DNA of 64,000 nt from Pseudarthrobacter sp. PS3-L1 (GCF_030063285.1 NZ_JASISU010000002.1:62001-126000), one strand, 5' to 3'; positions 55,056-63,332 are shown, counted from the stretch's first letter. The notes: a model not told the origin generated them from the letters alone. Program-made: numbers and translations.

Positions 55056-55199
55056 ACGTTCGGACGGCTCCTAGTACGCGCCTACCACCGGAGAGTGCAC
55101 GCAGGTTCGGAACCAGGTAATCCTGCAGGTCACACGCTTCCGCAAACCTGCCCGACGTAAAACCTGGTGAAGATACCTGCGCTGCAAGGGAAGATATTG

Positions 55200-55348
55200 C
55201 TCAAGCCTAAGAAAGTGAGACGCCGCACCGGGCTGTGGCGTCGGCTGCGTTCCGTACCATCTGCTGTAGATGTGTTGCATCGCATGAGCTTCGATGCACT
55301 TAGGTCATGCGACACTAGGCTTCTGTGGTCGGAGCGTTCATGTCCCCC
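55200..55348. repeat. Dispersed dyad repeat, copy R1
   Basis: Left part CCTAAGAAAGTGAGACGCCG (55206-55225), then right core TTGCATCGCATG (55275-55286) and GCACTTAGGTCATGCGACAC (55296-55315), then GGAGCGTTCATGTCCC. It shares all three parts, in the same order, with copies at 58045 and 59545. It lies in the 350-bp gene-free gap between the VOC gene and the next small gene. Confidence 0.75.
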
Positions 55349-55405
55349 ATAGGGAGCGTAGACGGGCGGCGCAGTTGTCACTGACGTGTCAGGACTGAGA
55401 CTCTG

Positions 55406-55612
55406 ATGTACATGCGTCATTATCTGATCGTCATCATGAGCGTCCTTGCCGTACTCGCAGCCAACGTTGTCTTGGACGTTTGTACTGACGTCCCGATGCT
55501 CATTCGGTGGGCTTTTTCGATTGGGGTTGGGCTGTTCGTCACTGCGGTGTTGAATCGGTTTTCCCAACGTCGCCATGCGCGAAACAGGCCCAATGAAGTG
55601 AGTGGCCTGTAG
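55406..55612 (+). CDS. Small two-span membrane protein, unknown
   Basis: 68 residues with two hydrophobic helices (about 5-24 and 33-50) and a basic C-terminal tail (QRRHARNRP). No recognisable family and no clear ribosome-binding site; the third codon is also ATG. Plausible but unproven gene. Confidence 0.45.
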   Translation: MYMRHYLIVIMSVLAVLAANVVLDVCTDVPMLIRWAFSIGVGLFVTAVLNRFSQRRHARNRPNEVSGL

Positions 55613-55737
55613 GATTTTTCTCCACCGGTCGAGTGAACTGCTTTGGTAAATACAGGCAGCGAAATTCACCCGCGGGTCTAGTGAAGCAACTTTTGATGTC
55701 CTTTTGAGGCTGGTTTTTGTCGATAAGGAGGTCACTT

Positions 55738-56180
55738 GTGATTCTTTCGAAGGTTCGCGATCCCCGCTTTATTACACTCCGTCGGCCAGAGACCCTGACA
55801 GATTCTGATCACCGCATCCTTACTCTTTGGGCAGCCTTATGCGTAGGGCGTGTTCTTGATCTCTTCTAGTCCGCACGGCCAAGGGATCTACGACCGCGTC
55901 AGGCAGTGGAGGGTTCCCGCGCTTGGGTGTGGGTGGCGGGGTGAAAATGATGGAGACCCGTGCTTGGGGTGGCCGCGTATGCGATCAAGGCCGTGCGAGC
56001 TGCAGCCCCGAAGGCCAGGATGTTGCTGCCGGGCTACGGGAGTGTCAATGGCAGCGCGATCGGCTCCCGGAGGGTATTCGCGAGCTTGTCCTTGATGACC
56101 AGCGGTTACGCAATGACATTTGCTGGTCGGTTTTTAGCCTTGGCAAGTTTGCCGGTGAAACGCACACGTATTCCTTGTGA
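55738..56180 (+). pseudogene. Imm5-type putative immunity protein gene, decayed
   Basis: A perfect AAGGAGGT (55725-55732) precedes GTG 55738, which opens MILSKVRDPRFITLRR and TLTDSDHRILTLWAA, the start of the actinobacterial 'putative immunity protein' (Imm5) family. TAG at 55867-55869 stops it. The same frame resumes as SARPRDLRPRQAVEG...RAWV; the next parts need two frame changes (GVKMMETRAW, then VAAYAIKAVRAAAP, then ECQWQRDRLPEGIRELVLDD and QRLRNDICWSVF). A block of about 35-40 residues normally found in the middle is missing. Confidence 0.75.
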
Positions 56181-56209
56181 GAATTTCTCACTGAGTCAGA
56201 TGACGTCAG

Positions 56210-56518
56210 CTACGGCTGGTCGAGTGGTTCACGAAATTCGCCCCAGCCGAAGTGGCTTTCAGCGATGAAGTCTTGCAGGTCGCTTTGTACGAAGCGGGTA
56301 AGGGTGCTCGTGCCGTTGTCGAGTGGGAGACTGCCGGATCCACCGGTTTCGCTGAGCACTTCCCACCTGATCCAGGCTTCATTCGATGCAATGAGAGCAC
56401 CGTCCGGAATCTCGATTCCGTTAGGGTAATCAGCGACTTTCTCGATTCGCCATACCAAGGTTTGAAGCTCCATTTCAGTAAGTACTGCCTCAAATGCGGG
56501 TTTGAGAAGAAGTTTCAT
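56210..56518 (-). CDS. Hypothetical protein, possibly immunity-like
   Basis: 102 residues from ATG 56518 (ATGs at 56533 and 56545 are alternatives; the frame is open into the upstream gene). It reads as a small acidic soluble protein (WRIEKVADYPNGIEIPDG, SNEAWIRWEVLSE, QDFIAESHFGWGEF). No family recognised. Its place just downstream of the DUF6226 gene on the same strand and its size would suit an immunity protein, but that is only context. Confidence 0.5.
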   Translation of the reverse strand: MKLLLKPAFEAVLTEMELQTLVWRIEKVADYPNGIEIPDGALIASNEAWIRWEVLSETGGSGSLPLDNGTSTLTRFVQSDLQDFIAESHFGWGEFREPLDQP

Positions 56519-56615
56519 GTCTCTGACATACATCAGCCCGGCCATGTGTTCACAATAGTGGAGCCCTGCCAGGCGTGGATCGGCCGAACCCTCGTCGGAC
56601 ACTGAGCACCGCAGA

Positions 56616-57281
56616 TTAGTCGACAGTGTCGGCGTCTTTTGGTTGTCGTGTTTGCCAGGGTAGCCAGTGCCCATCTGTGGGCAGCATCGTGTGCGCCAAT
56701 CTCACGCGTTCATTGGGTAGGTCCTTCGTCCGGCTGCGACCAGATATCATCCCGACTCCCGGTTCATCGAGTTTGTACTCTATCCAGTCCCGTGGCCAGG
56801 GATCGAATCGCTCGACATAGCCTCCTGATACAACGGTGCGCACTGCCCATTCAAGTTCGCTGGCCAAGTTGGTGGGATCGTCATCACAGGCATCGCAGCC
56901 GCACACGGGAAAATGGAAGTCGTGGAGTAAACCGGCGTGAAGGTACACGCCAGGGAACTCGGTCAGAACAAATGTCAGCGGTGCCGTCGCCGGGTCATGA
57001 GGAACGACCCGTACGGCTCGAACAACATCATCTGGCACATGGAGGAGATCATCAGCGACCACCGTGTCCTGCTCAACGCTCACCTTGAAGGTGTCCTGCA
57101 GCCATTCGATGAGGGCATCGGCGACCGTGTGCAGGGGTTTGAAACGCTGCAGATTGCTCACTCGGGAATACGCGGAGCTGGGCGCTGGCTCCTCGTTCCA
57201 TCTATTGCCGTAGTCGATACCTTGGCCTTGTTCATCGCGGTAGACCTCAGTCGGGAGAGTGGGGCGCCTATAGTCGTTCAT
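56616..57281 (-). CDS. DUF6226 family protein
   Basis: 221 residues. The opening MNDYRRPTLPTEVYRDE and DYGNRW, and the CGCDACDDDPTNLASELEWAV block near 130, match my memory of the actinobacterial DUF6226 family. The cysteine-rich CGCDAC could bind metal. ATG 57281 follows GTGGAGGC closely. Function unknown. Confidence 0.75.
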   Translation of the reverse strand: MNDYRRPTLPTEVYRDEQGQGIDYGNRWNEEPAPSSAYSRVSNLQRFKPLHTVADALIEWLQDTFKVSVEQDTVVADDLLHVPDDVVRAVRVVPHDPATAPLTFVLTEFPGVYLHAGLLHDFHFPVCGCDACDDDPTNLASELEWAVRTVVSGGYVERFDPWPRDWIEYKLDEPGVGMISGRSRTKDLPNERVRLAHTMLPTDGHWLPWQTRQPKDADTVD

Positions 57282-57465
57282 GCCTCCACGGTAGCGCCCA
57301 GCGTTCTGGTCATCGAGAGTCTACGGAGAGTGCAAGGGTCCCGCAGAGGAATTGCCAAGATGCCCCACTTCAACGCACGGTCTGGCCCATATCCTTCGGA
57401 AAGCGAACCGCCATCCCGTGCTGTAGTGCCTGTTGCAAGTGCCTGTTGCATGCGGTCCAACGAGG

Positions 57466-57550
57466 TCTAGCTGTATTGCACCGCCTGGGATTCAAGTCAT
57501 GGGGGTTCTGCGACACTCTTCTTCCGCGATCACAGCGTTCATGTGTCCGA
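57466..57550. repeat. Dispersed dyad repeat, partial copy R2
   Basis: Diverged right half only: CTGTATTGCACCGCC, then GTTCTGCGACAC (57505-57516), then CACAGCGTTCATGTG, aligned with the same segments of R1 and R4. No left half is recognisable. Confidence 0.5.
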
Positions 57551-57680
57551 GGGCCATTCGCTAGGGGGCGCGACTGCGTCTTGTCTCGCAGCGGGTGCTG
57601 TGAAGGAGCGACTCAAGAAGTTCTCGTTTCAGCCGTTTTATGAGTGCCTTTTCTAGGCGGGAAGAAGGGATGACGGTAGT

Positions 57681-57697
57681 GGGGGGGGGGGGGGGGG
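57681..57697 (+). repeat. Homopolymeric G17 tract
   Basis: Seventeen consecutive G, followed by CAAAGG and an ATG at 57704. Runs of this length are rare in bacterial DNA and prone to slippage during replication and sequencing, so the true length is uncertain. Confidence 0.9.
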
Positions 57698-57703
57698 CAA
57701 AGG

Positions 57704-57957
57704 ATGGGTGAAGCGGTAGTTTTCGCTGTTGTGGGAGCGGTTTGGCTGATTTTAGGAGAGCTATTGCTCGTCGGCAGGCACAGATTACTAGGGACCTTAC
57801 TGGAGGCGGGGAGGTTCCCGATGGTCGGGTGAAGGGATTGGAGCAGTTGGGACTAGCATTCTGCGTCCTTTTGCTTGCGGCGGCAGGAACCATATTTTTT
57901 TGTTGCTCTGCCGGCCAGGTTGCCACTTCCACAATCCTCTTTCGACTCGTGCGTTAG
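57704..57957 (+). pseudogene. Small two-span membrane protein gene, probably frameshifted
   Basis: ATG 57704 opens MGEAVVFAVVGAVWLILGEL, a hydrophobic helix, and stops near 57832. The second frame, from about 57742 to 57957, continues with a charged linker (RRAIARRQAQITRDL) and a second helix (LGLAFCVLLLAAAGTIFFCC). Together they have the shape of a ~85-residue two-helix membrane protein common in actinobacteria, split by one indel around 57745-57760. Reading is tentative. Confidence 0.4.
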
Positions 57958-58044
57958 GTCGCGCATTTTGACTGTCATGATGTCCGCTCCTCGCATGGAC
58001 TCACCAAGGTTTGCTGCCCTACACGGTGTCAAATATCATCTCGA

Positions 58045-58162
58045 TCTCTAGGAAAGCGAGACTCGCTGCCGTGCCGTGACGCCGGTTCCGCGCGATACGA
58101 CTAGCTGTAGCCGTGGTGCATCGCATGTGTTTCGAGGGGCTTAGGTTACGAGACATCCAACC
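58045..58162. repeat. Dispersed dyad repeat, copy R3
   Basis: Left part CTCTAGGAAAGCGAGACTCG (58046-58065) with dyad CTCG/CGAG, then GCCGTGCCGTGACGCCG, then right core GGTGCATCGCATGTGTTTCG (58115-58134) and CTTAGGTTACGAGACATC (58140-58157). Non-coding. Confidence 0.75.
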
Positions 58163-58196
58163 AAAACCCGGGGCAGACCCGGTTAGGATCGGTCAT

Positions 58197-58514
58197 ATGT
58201 CTAAGCGGTCTAAGTCTCAACTAGCTCGACGCAATCAGCGTCGCGCGTCACCCTCGGTGGCATCTACCAAAGCTGTGAAGCGTGAGCCGTTGCGTTTGCG
58301 CACGAAGGTTTTCTGGATTATTTCCGCAGCCATTTACGTGGCATCAATACTGGTGCCTGCAATTTTGGGTTTCGGGACGTGGATGGTGGTGGACATCATT
58401 TTGGTGCCGATCCTGGCTCTCATTGCTTTCGCCGTGATACTGGGGGATCAGACACCTGACGGCAGTGTTCTCAGCGGAGGGGTTGACTCTTACAGCGGCG
58501 GAGGAGACTACTGA
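58197..58514 (+). CDS. Small two-span membrane protein, unknown
   Basis: 105 residues. A very basic N-terminus (SKRSKSQLARRNQRR) precedes two hydrophobic helices (VFWIISAAIYVASILVPAIL and MVVDIILVPILALIAFAVIL). The C-terminus is Gly/Ser-rich (GGVDSYSGGGDY). ATG 58197 is chosen because the upstream part of the frame lies in repeat R3. No family recognised. Confidence 0.6.
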   Translation: MSKRSKSQLARRNQRRASPSVASTKAVKREPLRLRTKVFWIISAAIYVASILVPAILGFGTWMVVDIILVPILALIAFAVILGDQTPDGSVLSGGVDSYSGGGDY

Positions 58515-58668
58515 CCAGTTGGACACCACCGTTGCGTGCAGGATCCGGCCGTTGGCACGACATGCAACAAGTGTGGCTCCGTCTCTTAGTCTGCATCTGA
58601 TAGACGATCTGTGAACGTGCGCTCTGGGGTTCGATCCACTGGTGGTTGGCGTCGGCTGCATGAGAGAC

Positions 58669-59325
58669 CTATGTGCCCAAGATGAGTGTGGTGAGCGACT
58701 TTGGTTGGCTGATGAAGGGTGAATGGCCCGAGTTCACACTGACCGCGTTAGTGCATCTGCGGGCCATACGCTCCTGAAGGACAGGGCTAAGCGCTTTGTC
58801 CTGTTTACAGTGAACGTAGGTGCTCTCGATGGTTTCCCAAGCAGTGCGGGTGGGTACCCCGCGGCCATGACCAGGTTGTTGAGACACGAGGAGGGATGTA
58901 GCCCATGCGCTGTCGGCGTCAGAGCAATCGTCGTATAAAACCTTACGGGCCCGTGCCGGATAAATACTCGTCGACCCATCCTCGTTATGCCGGACGGCGT
59001 CGTTGACCAGTGCCGATGGCCCGCCCAACGTCGCGCCGCTCTCACCGCCTGCCGGTACGAATGCCGCAACATATAAGAGGTGTCTGACCCGTTCCAGCCC
59101 TGTGATGACTGATCCGCCGTACGAATGGCCAAGGACAACTGGCGCGACCTGACAGTTATCGACGATCTCCTGTACGACTGCAGTGTCCGCAGCTAACGAG
59201 CCTCTGTGCAGAAGAGGAACATGGACACTGACGCCTTGGCGGCGTAGATCGTCCGCTAATCGGTCGAAGTGGGCCGGCTGATGCCATAATCCATGAACGA
59301 GTACGACGTCGGTCGGTTGATTCAT
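58669..59325 (-). CDS. Alpha/beta hydrolase
   Basis: 218 residues from ATG 59325. VVLVHGLWHQPAHF gives the oxyanion-hole HG, GHSYGGSVI the nucleophile elbow, and NSGHSPFISQP the catalytic histidine; the acid is probably in the preceding loop. This is the esterase/haloperoxidase-like group with Trp after HG. An in-frame ATG 17 codons earlier is less likely. Downstream of a perfect inverted repeat at 59396-59426. Confidence 0.85.
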   Translation of the reverse strand: MNQPTDVVLVHGLWHQPAHFDRLADDLRRQGVSVHVPLLHRGSLAADTAVVQEIVDNCQVAPVVLGHSYGGSVITGLERVRHLLYVAAFVPAGGESGATLGGPSALVNDAVRHNEDGSTSIYPARARKVLYDDCSDADSAWATSLLVSQQPGHGRGVPTRTAWETIESTYVHCKQDKALSPVLQERMARRCTNAVSVNSGHSPFISQPKSLTTLILGT

Positions 59326-59395
59326 TCTGCCAGCATACGTTTGGAGATGCAGCTTTCGGTGAGCATGAGAACCCAAAGGTTGGTCACTGACCCGT

Positions 59396-59426
59396 ACTTA
59401 CAGGCAGCAATGTTGCGCCTGTAAGT
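59396..59426. promoter_or_regulatory. Perfect 10-bp inverted repeat upstream of the hydrolase gene
   Basis: ACTTACAGGC (59396-59405) and GCCTGTAAGT (59417-59426) around an 11-base spacer, 70-100 bp before the hydrolase start. Could be an operator; no T-tract for a terminator. Confidence 0.4.
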
Positions 59427-59539
59427 CGGTGGCCGAGTGCGCAGCCAGGCTAGAGTCCTCCCTGGGCGTCGCCGCTAGCCCCTCTACTCAGGGTTACGCC
59501 GCACGATGATATGTGCGGTGAAGCTGCCCTAACCGTTGC

Positions 59540-59700
59540 AGTCCAGGTTGTCTCGAAACCCTAGAAAAGTGAGATGCCGTGCCGTGTTGCGATGCAAGGT
59601 GTGTGCTAGACAACGAGACGTATCTGTATTGCTTCGCATGCATTTTGAGCCACTTGGGTTATGAGACGCCTTCTGTTTGCTACCGGAGCGTTTATGAACC
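59540..59700. repeat. Dispersed dyad repeat, copy R4
   Basis: Left part TGTCTCGAAACCCTAGAAAA (59550-59569) and GTGAGATGCCGTGCCGTG, right core GCTTCGCATGCATTTTGAGC (59631-59650) and CACTTGGGTTATGAGACG, then GGAGCGTTTATGAACC. The left TGTCTCGAAACCCTAG is a near-inverse of the right GGGTTATGAGACG, so the whole element has inverted ends. Confidence 0.75.
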
Positions 59701-59762
59701 CTGGTGGGACCATGCTGTGGCACTCACTGTTGTGAATTCACGTTGGTTTGTCGTGGTCAGAG

Positions 59763-60587
59763 TTAGTGTTGCCGGGGTGTCCACCCTGTTGGCAGCATGC
59801 CTGTGATTTTTCCGCGTTCGGAATCGACCTCTGCGGACCAGCCTTGGGCGGAGAGTGGATCGCCGAAGGCTCCCCGCGCCAATCGCAGTCCGAGATCTGG
59901 GTGGGTGATCCCGGGTCCGCCGCCACGACGCGTGGATGCTCGCACGCTCCAGTGTTTGTCAGCGAATCCTCCTCCGCGGAAGGCACGGTAATCTCCGTAG
60001 CGGGCCGGATCGAGTAGATCCCAGCACCATTCCCAGACATTCCCAAGAGTGTCGTGGAGTCCGAAGTCGTTGGCTTGTTTTAGGCCTACTTCTTTTGTGG
60101 TCTCTAACTTGTCATTCGCTGTCCAGGCAATGGCATCGAGGGCGCCGTAGTGCGGTCCAGCCGTGCCAGCACGGCATGCATATTCCCACTCAGCCTCGGT
60201 CGCCAAACGGTACCCAGGGGCGCCTGTCCGCCAGGTTACTTCACCCTCTTCGAAAGTGTACGTAGGGGCAAGACCCTCGGCTATTGATGCTGCGTTGCAA
60301 AAATTGATGGCTTGAACCCAACTAATTTCCGCTAGCGGTAGTTGGGAACCAGGTCTGTCACTGCCCATCACCTGCGCGTACTGGGCCGTAGTGACCGGGA
60401 CTGCCCCAATTTCGAATGGTTCCAGATCAACGGTCCAACGGCGCTGACGCCGCGCATCGTGCAATTCCACGTGCCCGGCCGGTAGCAGACGAAGGTCAAA
60501 AAGAGACACCCCAAAATCATCCCACGCAGTCCCGCAAGCGGTTGCTTTGCCGGGCACAAGACCACGGAACTGCTGCTTGTACATCAA
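59763..60587 (-). CDS. SUMF1-like (formylglycine-generating enzyme-like) protein
   Basis: 274 residues with the SUMF1/EgtB/PvdO fold: FEIGAVPVTTAQYAQVMG, YRLATEAEWEYACRAGT, GLHDTLGNVWEWCWDLL and FRGGGFADKHWSVRASTRR. True formylglycine-generating enzymes have RGGSW with two active cysteines near the C-terminus; here the motif is FRGGGF and those cysteines are missing, so that activity is unlikely. The start at ATG 60587 is uncertain; the first ~30 residues fit the family poorly. Confidence 0.8.
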   Translation of the reverse strand: MMYKQQFRGLVPGKATACGTAWDDFGVSLFDLRLLPAGHVELHDARRQRRWTVDLEPFEIGAVPVTTAQYAQVMGSDRPGSQLPLAEISWVQAINFCNAASIAEGLAPTYTFEEGEVTWRTGAPGYRLATEAEWEYACRAGTAGPHYGALDAIAWTANDKLETTKEVGLKQANDFGLHDTLGNVWEWCWDLLDPARYGDYRAFRGGGFADKHWSVRASTRRGGGPGITHPDLGLRLARGAFGDPLSAQGWSAEVDSERGKITGMLPTGWTPRQH

Positions 60588-60681
60588 TCGCCGCGCGGCC
60601 TACTTTGAACTGAGCACCGCGGGATCGGGGTAGCCTTCTGGCTATGCGGCTACTCGAGACCACTTGCATCAGGCGGCCGTC

Positions 60682-61230
60682 TTATTGGGGGATGACGTCC
60701 TCGCGCAAAATGGAATAGAGCATGGAGTCCCGACGGACGCCCCGTTCCAGTCGATGGGAGCGAAGCCGTCCCTCCAGGGAGAAGCCGCTCTTCTCCAGGA
60801 CGCGAATTGAGCCAATGTTGCCCGGGTGGCAGGTGGCGCTGATGCGCTCGAGGTGGAGCGTGTTGAAACCAAATTCAAGTAGCTGATTGACGGCTTCTGT
60901 GGCGTACCCGTTTCCCCAGTAGGCGCGGTGGAGCGTATACCCAAGTTCTCCGTTGCGGTCGTGGGAATCGGTGGTCCACACGGCCACCGATCCAATGAGC
61001 CTTCCATCCAAGACGGCGGCGAGTGAGTATGCTGACCGATCCGCGTCCAAGTGTGCTCGGGCGGCATTATCGATGAATGCCGTCGTCTGTTCCAGAGTGT
61101 TTGGGCCCCAGGTCGACCAGCGGGTGACTTCGGGATCTGAGGTGTAGTCGTGGACGTCTGCGATGTCTGCTGTTTTGAAGTCTCGGAAGCTTAGCCGAGG
61201 CCCGCGTGGATAGGACGTTGAAAGACTCAC
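60682..61230 (-). CDS. GNAT family N-acetyltransferase, RimJ/RimL-like
   Basis: 182 residues. SFRDFKTADIADVHDYTSDP opens the fold, GELGYTLHRAYWGNGYATEA is the acetyl-CoA motif A (R/QxxGxG/A region), and SIRVLEKSGFSLEGRLR is motif B. RimJ/RimL-type enzymes acetylate protein N-termini or small molecules; the substrate is not known. Confidence 0.87.
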   Translation of the reverse strand: MSLSTSYPRGPRLSFRDFKTADIADVHDYTSDPEVTRWSTWGPNTLEQTTAFIDNAARAHLDADRSAYSLAAVLDGRLIGSVAVWTTDSHDRNGELGYTLHRAYWGNGYATEAVNQLLEFGFNTLHLERISATCHPGNIGSIRVLEKSGFSLEGRLRSHRLERGVRRDSMLYSILREDVIPQ

Positions 61231-61686
61231 GATTCACCTTTTCAGTCGGTTGCCAAGCTACAAGCCTAATGACTTAGTAGGTTGCCATTGATGCATGACA
61301 GATGGCGCGACGCCGTTATACGGACTGTTCCCCCTCCAATCCGTTGGAGCGTTCCGTAAGACGGACCCTCAATGTACGTGGGTGGAGAACGGCTGGTGCG
61401 GCCGCCCCATTCCTAGTTCTGCACGTACGTATATCCCGTACGGTGACATGCTCGGTGGTGGTGCCTTATCAGGGATGGTCAAAAACGACCGTTAGCGACT
61501 TTCGCGCGGTGCAAAATTCCTCGCGGATGAGTTTCGACCTACTTTCGGTCGAAATCGAGACACTAGCCGTGATGTCATTTTTCGAAGTCGTCTGCACGGG
61601 ACGCTGAATGGAACGGGTTTTAACCACACAGCAAATCCCCCGTACACGAGCAGGCTGAGAACCATGCGTTCGCATACGATCGTGTG
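61231..61686. other. Gene-free interval with short palindromes
   Basis: No supported gene. Holds GGTCAAAAACGACC at 61477-61490 (within a 19-base string repeated at 63160) and a perfect 8-bp dyad TTTCGACC/GGTCGAAA at 61532-61554 with a 7-base spacer. Confidence 0.5.
61475..61493. repeat. 19-bp palindrome-containing repeat, copy 1
   Basis: ATGGTCAAAAACGACCGTT, identical to 63160-63178. Contains the dyad GGTC/GACC. Confidence 0.85.
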
Positions 61687-62205
61687 ATGGCTATCCTTAT
61701 CGCTCCGAACACGACATATCACTCTTCCTGGTTGGAGGGATCTGTCGAATTTGATGGAGCCCACAGGGACGGTGGGGGAGGTGAAGGCTGGTCGCTTCAG
61801 GACCTCAGGGATGTTGGCTCGTTTCGGCGCTTCGTGGACGCACTCGTCAGCGATGCGTTGCCAGAGACCCCGCGGAAGACCGGATATGTGCCGTGCACGT
61901 ATTTGTGGATTGTGGACGGGGACACGTTCCTTGGCTCTCTGGCCATTCGACATGAGCTGAACGATTTCCTCCTCAACGAAGGTGGACACATCGGATACAG
62001 TGTGCGGCCGTCTGCGCGTCGGCGCGGTCACGCCGTCAAGGCGTTGAGTGATGCTCTGCCAATGGCCCGCGAGCTGGGAATCTCGCGAGTGTTGGTTACG
62101 TGCAACGAAGATAACGCGGGCTCGCGGGCGACGATCGAAAAGAACGGCGGAATGTACGAGGACAGTCGAGGCGGAAAACGCCGCTACTGGTTCGACGCCC
62201 TCTAA
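61687..62205 (+). CDS. GNAT family N-acetyltransferase
   Basis: 172 residues from ATG 61687 (GTG three bases earlier also in frame). DTFLGSLAIRHELNDF and GGHIGYSVRPSARRRGHAVK carry the acetyl-CoA-binding motif (RRRGHA), followed by VTCNEDNAGSRATIEKNGG, the YjgM/YjaB-like end. No family-specific substrate. Confidence 0.88.
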   Translation: MAILIAPNTTYHSSWLEGSVEFDGAHRDGGGGEGWSLQDLRDVGSFRRFVDALVSDALPETPRKTGYVPCTYLWIVDGDTFLGSLAIRHELNDFLLNEGGHIGYSVRPSARRRGHAVKALSDALPMARELGISRVLVTCNEDNAGSRATIEKNGGMYEDSRGGKRRYWFDAL

Positions 62206-62333
62206 CCTTTGTGGGTCCTTGTCCAGGGAAAGGTTCCACGCCGGCGAGTGTCGACATTCTCGAGTGTCGTCGCCAAGTGAACCCTAAAACAGCATCCTTC
62301 ACCGGATGTGCGCCGAGGTGGAGGCATCCAACT

Positions 62334-62960
62334 TCACTCGAACGCCATTGTCAGTTCCGCCAGGGATTCAATGCGCATGTCAGCCAGTTCGACCTCCGGG
62401 CGCTGTGCATGGAGATATCCCCACGGGCCACGACGAACAAAGGCAGTCCGCATGCCGGCCTTGCGGGCAGGCAGGACATCGTTATCGATGCGATCGCCGA
62501 CATACAGGATCTGCCCGGGATCAAGCTGCGCGGTGTCGATGATTCGGGAAAAGAACTCTGCAGAAGGCTTCGCCGCACCCCACGCAGCAGAGGAAGCGAT
62601 GAAGTCTGCATTGAAACCGGCCTCGCGTAACTGGGCCTCGACACCAGCTGGCTGGTTCCCGGCTATACCAACCGACAGTCCCGCGTGCCGAGCAGCGCGC
62701 AGACAAGCAAGCGCATCGGGGTAGAGGTCCGCTCGCTCGATGAGTGGAGGCACGACCGGAGGCTCGACCCCCAGCAGATCCCATACACGTCGGTGGTCCT
62801 CGTCGCGGCCGATGAGTGCACCGAGAAGCGCCATCAACGTGAACGGCGTTACTCCCGCGCGCTCTGCCTGGGCTTTCCACGCGCGGGTTTCATCGACCAA
62901 AGTTTCTCCGACATCGAACACCACAGCGCGGACTCCAGCTGGCATACGGGTTGTCGTCAT
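62334..62960 (-). CDS. HAD superfamily hydrolase
   Basis: 208 residues. Motif I is VVFDVGETLVDE (nucleophile Asp 16; the usual second Asp is replaced by Glu in DVGET, as in many HAD proteins), motif II GIAGNQPAG and motif IV YVGDRIDNDVLPARKAGM. Likely a small-molecule phosphatase or dehalogenase-like enzyme. Start at ATG 62960. Confidence 0.87.
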   Translation of the reverse strand: MTTTRMPAGVRAVVFDVGETLVDETRAWKAQAERAGVTPFTLMALLGALIGRDEDHRRVWDLLGVEPPVVPPLIERADLYPDALACLRAARHAGLSVGIAGNQPAGVEAQLREAGFNADFIASSAAWGAAKPSAEFFSRIIDTAQLDPGQILYVGDRIDNDVLPARKAGMRTAFVRRGPWGYLHAQRPEVELADMRIESLAELTMAFE

Positions 62961-63159
62961 GGCGTAATTCTTTCACTACTCCAGAGCCGTCCGATGGCCG
63001 GTCCTCCAGCGACGGCAACGGGTCTACACACACACTTCAGTCTTCCAGGAGCGCGGGCTTACAGGCCTGTGGATTCCCGTAAGACCCACCCGTAAAACTG
63101 CCCGGTGAAGGTGCGGCGGTTTCTGCCGGTCGACGCAATAGATGCCTGCCCTATGCGCA

Positions 63160-63178
63160 ATGGTCAAAAACGACCGTT
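63160..63178. repeat. 19-bp palindrome-containing repeat, copy 2
   Basis: ATGGTCAAAAACGACCGTT, identical to 61475-61493. Here it directly precedes the 142-bp repeat copy 2. Confidence 0.85.
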
Positions 63179-63188
63179 TGATACGTAG

Positions 63189-63330
63189 CCGGGATCGTCT
63201 TCAGCGGCAGTGTTGTGGAGGTCTACACGGTCTGTCAGAACTCGACGTCGAAATCAGAAAAGGTCAGAACCAGATCGGCACCGTTTTTGACTGGCGTCGG
63301 GGGAGCAGGTTGGGCCGTGATTATCTGATG
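63189..63330. repeat. 142-bp dispersed repeat, copy 2
   Basis: Gapless partner of 41839-41980. Its centre (63241-63255) has the palindrome TCGACGTCGA flanked by TCAGAAC and AATCAGAA, a dimer-site layout. It runs directly into repeat R5 on its right. Confidence 0.85.
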
Positions 63331-63332
63331 GT

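Larger units (their letters stand above)
57282..57703. other. Non-coding interval with partial repeat R2 and a poly-G tract
   Basis: No supported gene. A diverged repeat copy lies at about 57466-57550 (TTGCACCGCC, GGGTTCTGCGACAC and AGCGTTCATGTG in the same order as R1). Ends in the 17-G run at 57681-57697. Confidence 0.5.

Noticed and set aside
55130..55735. 201-codon minus-strand frame across repeat R1
   Set aside because: It runs through a non-coding repeat and antisense to a small membrane gene; no family motif.
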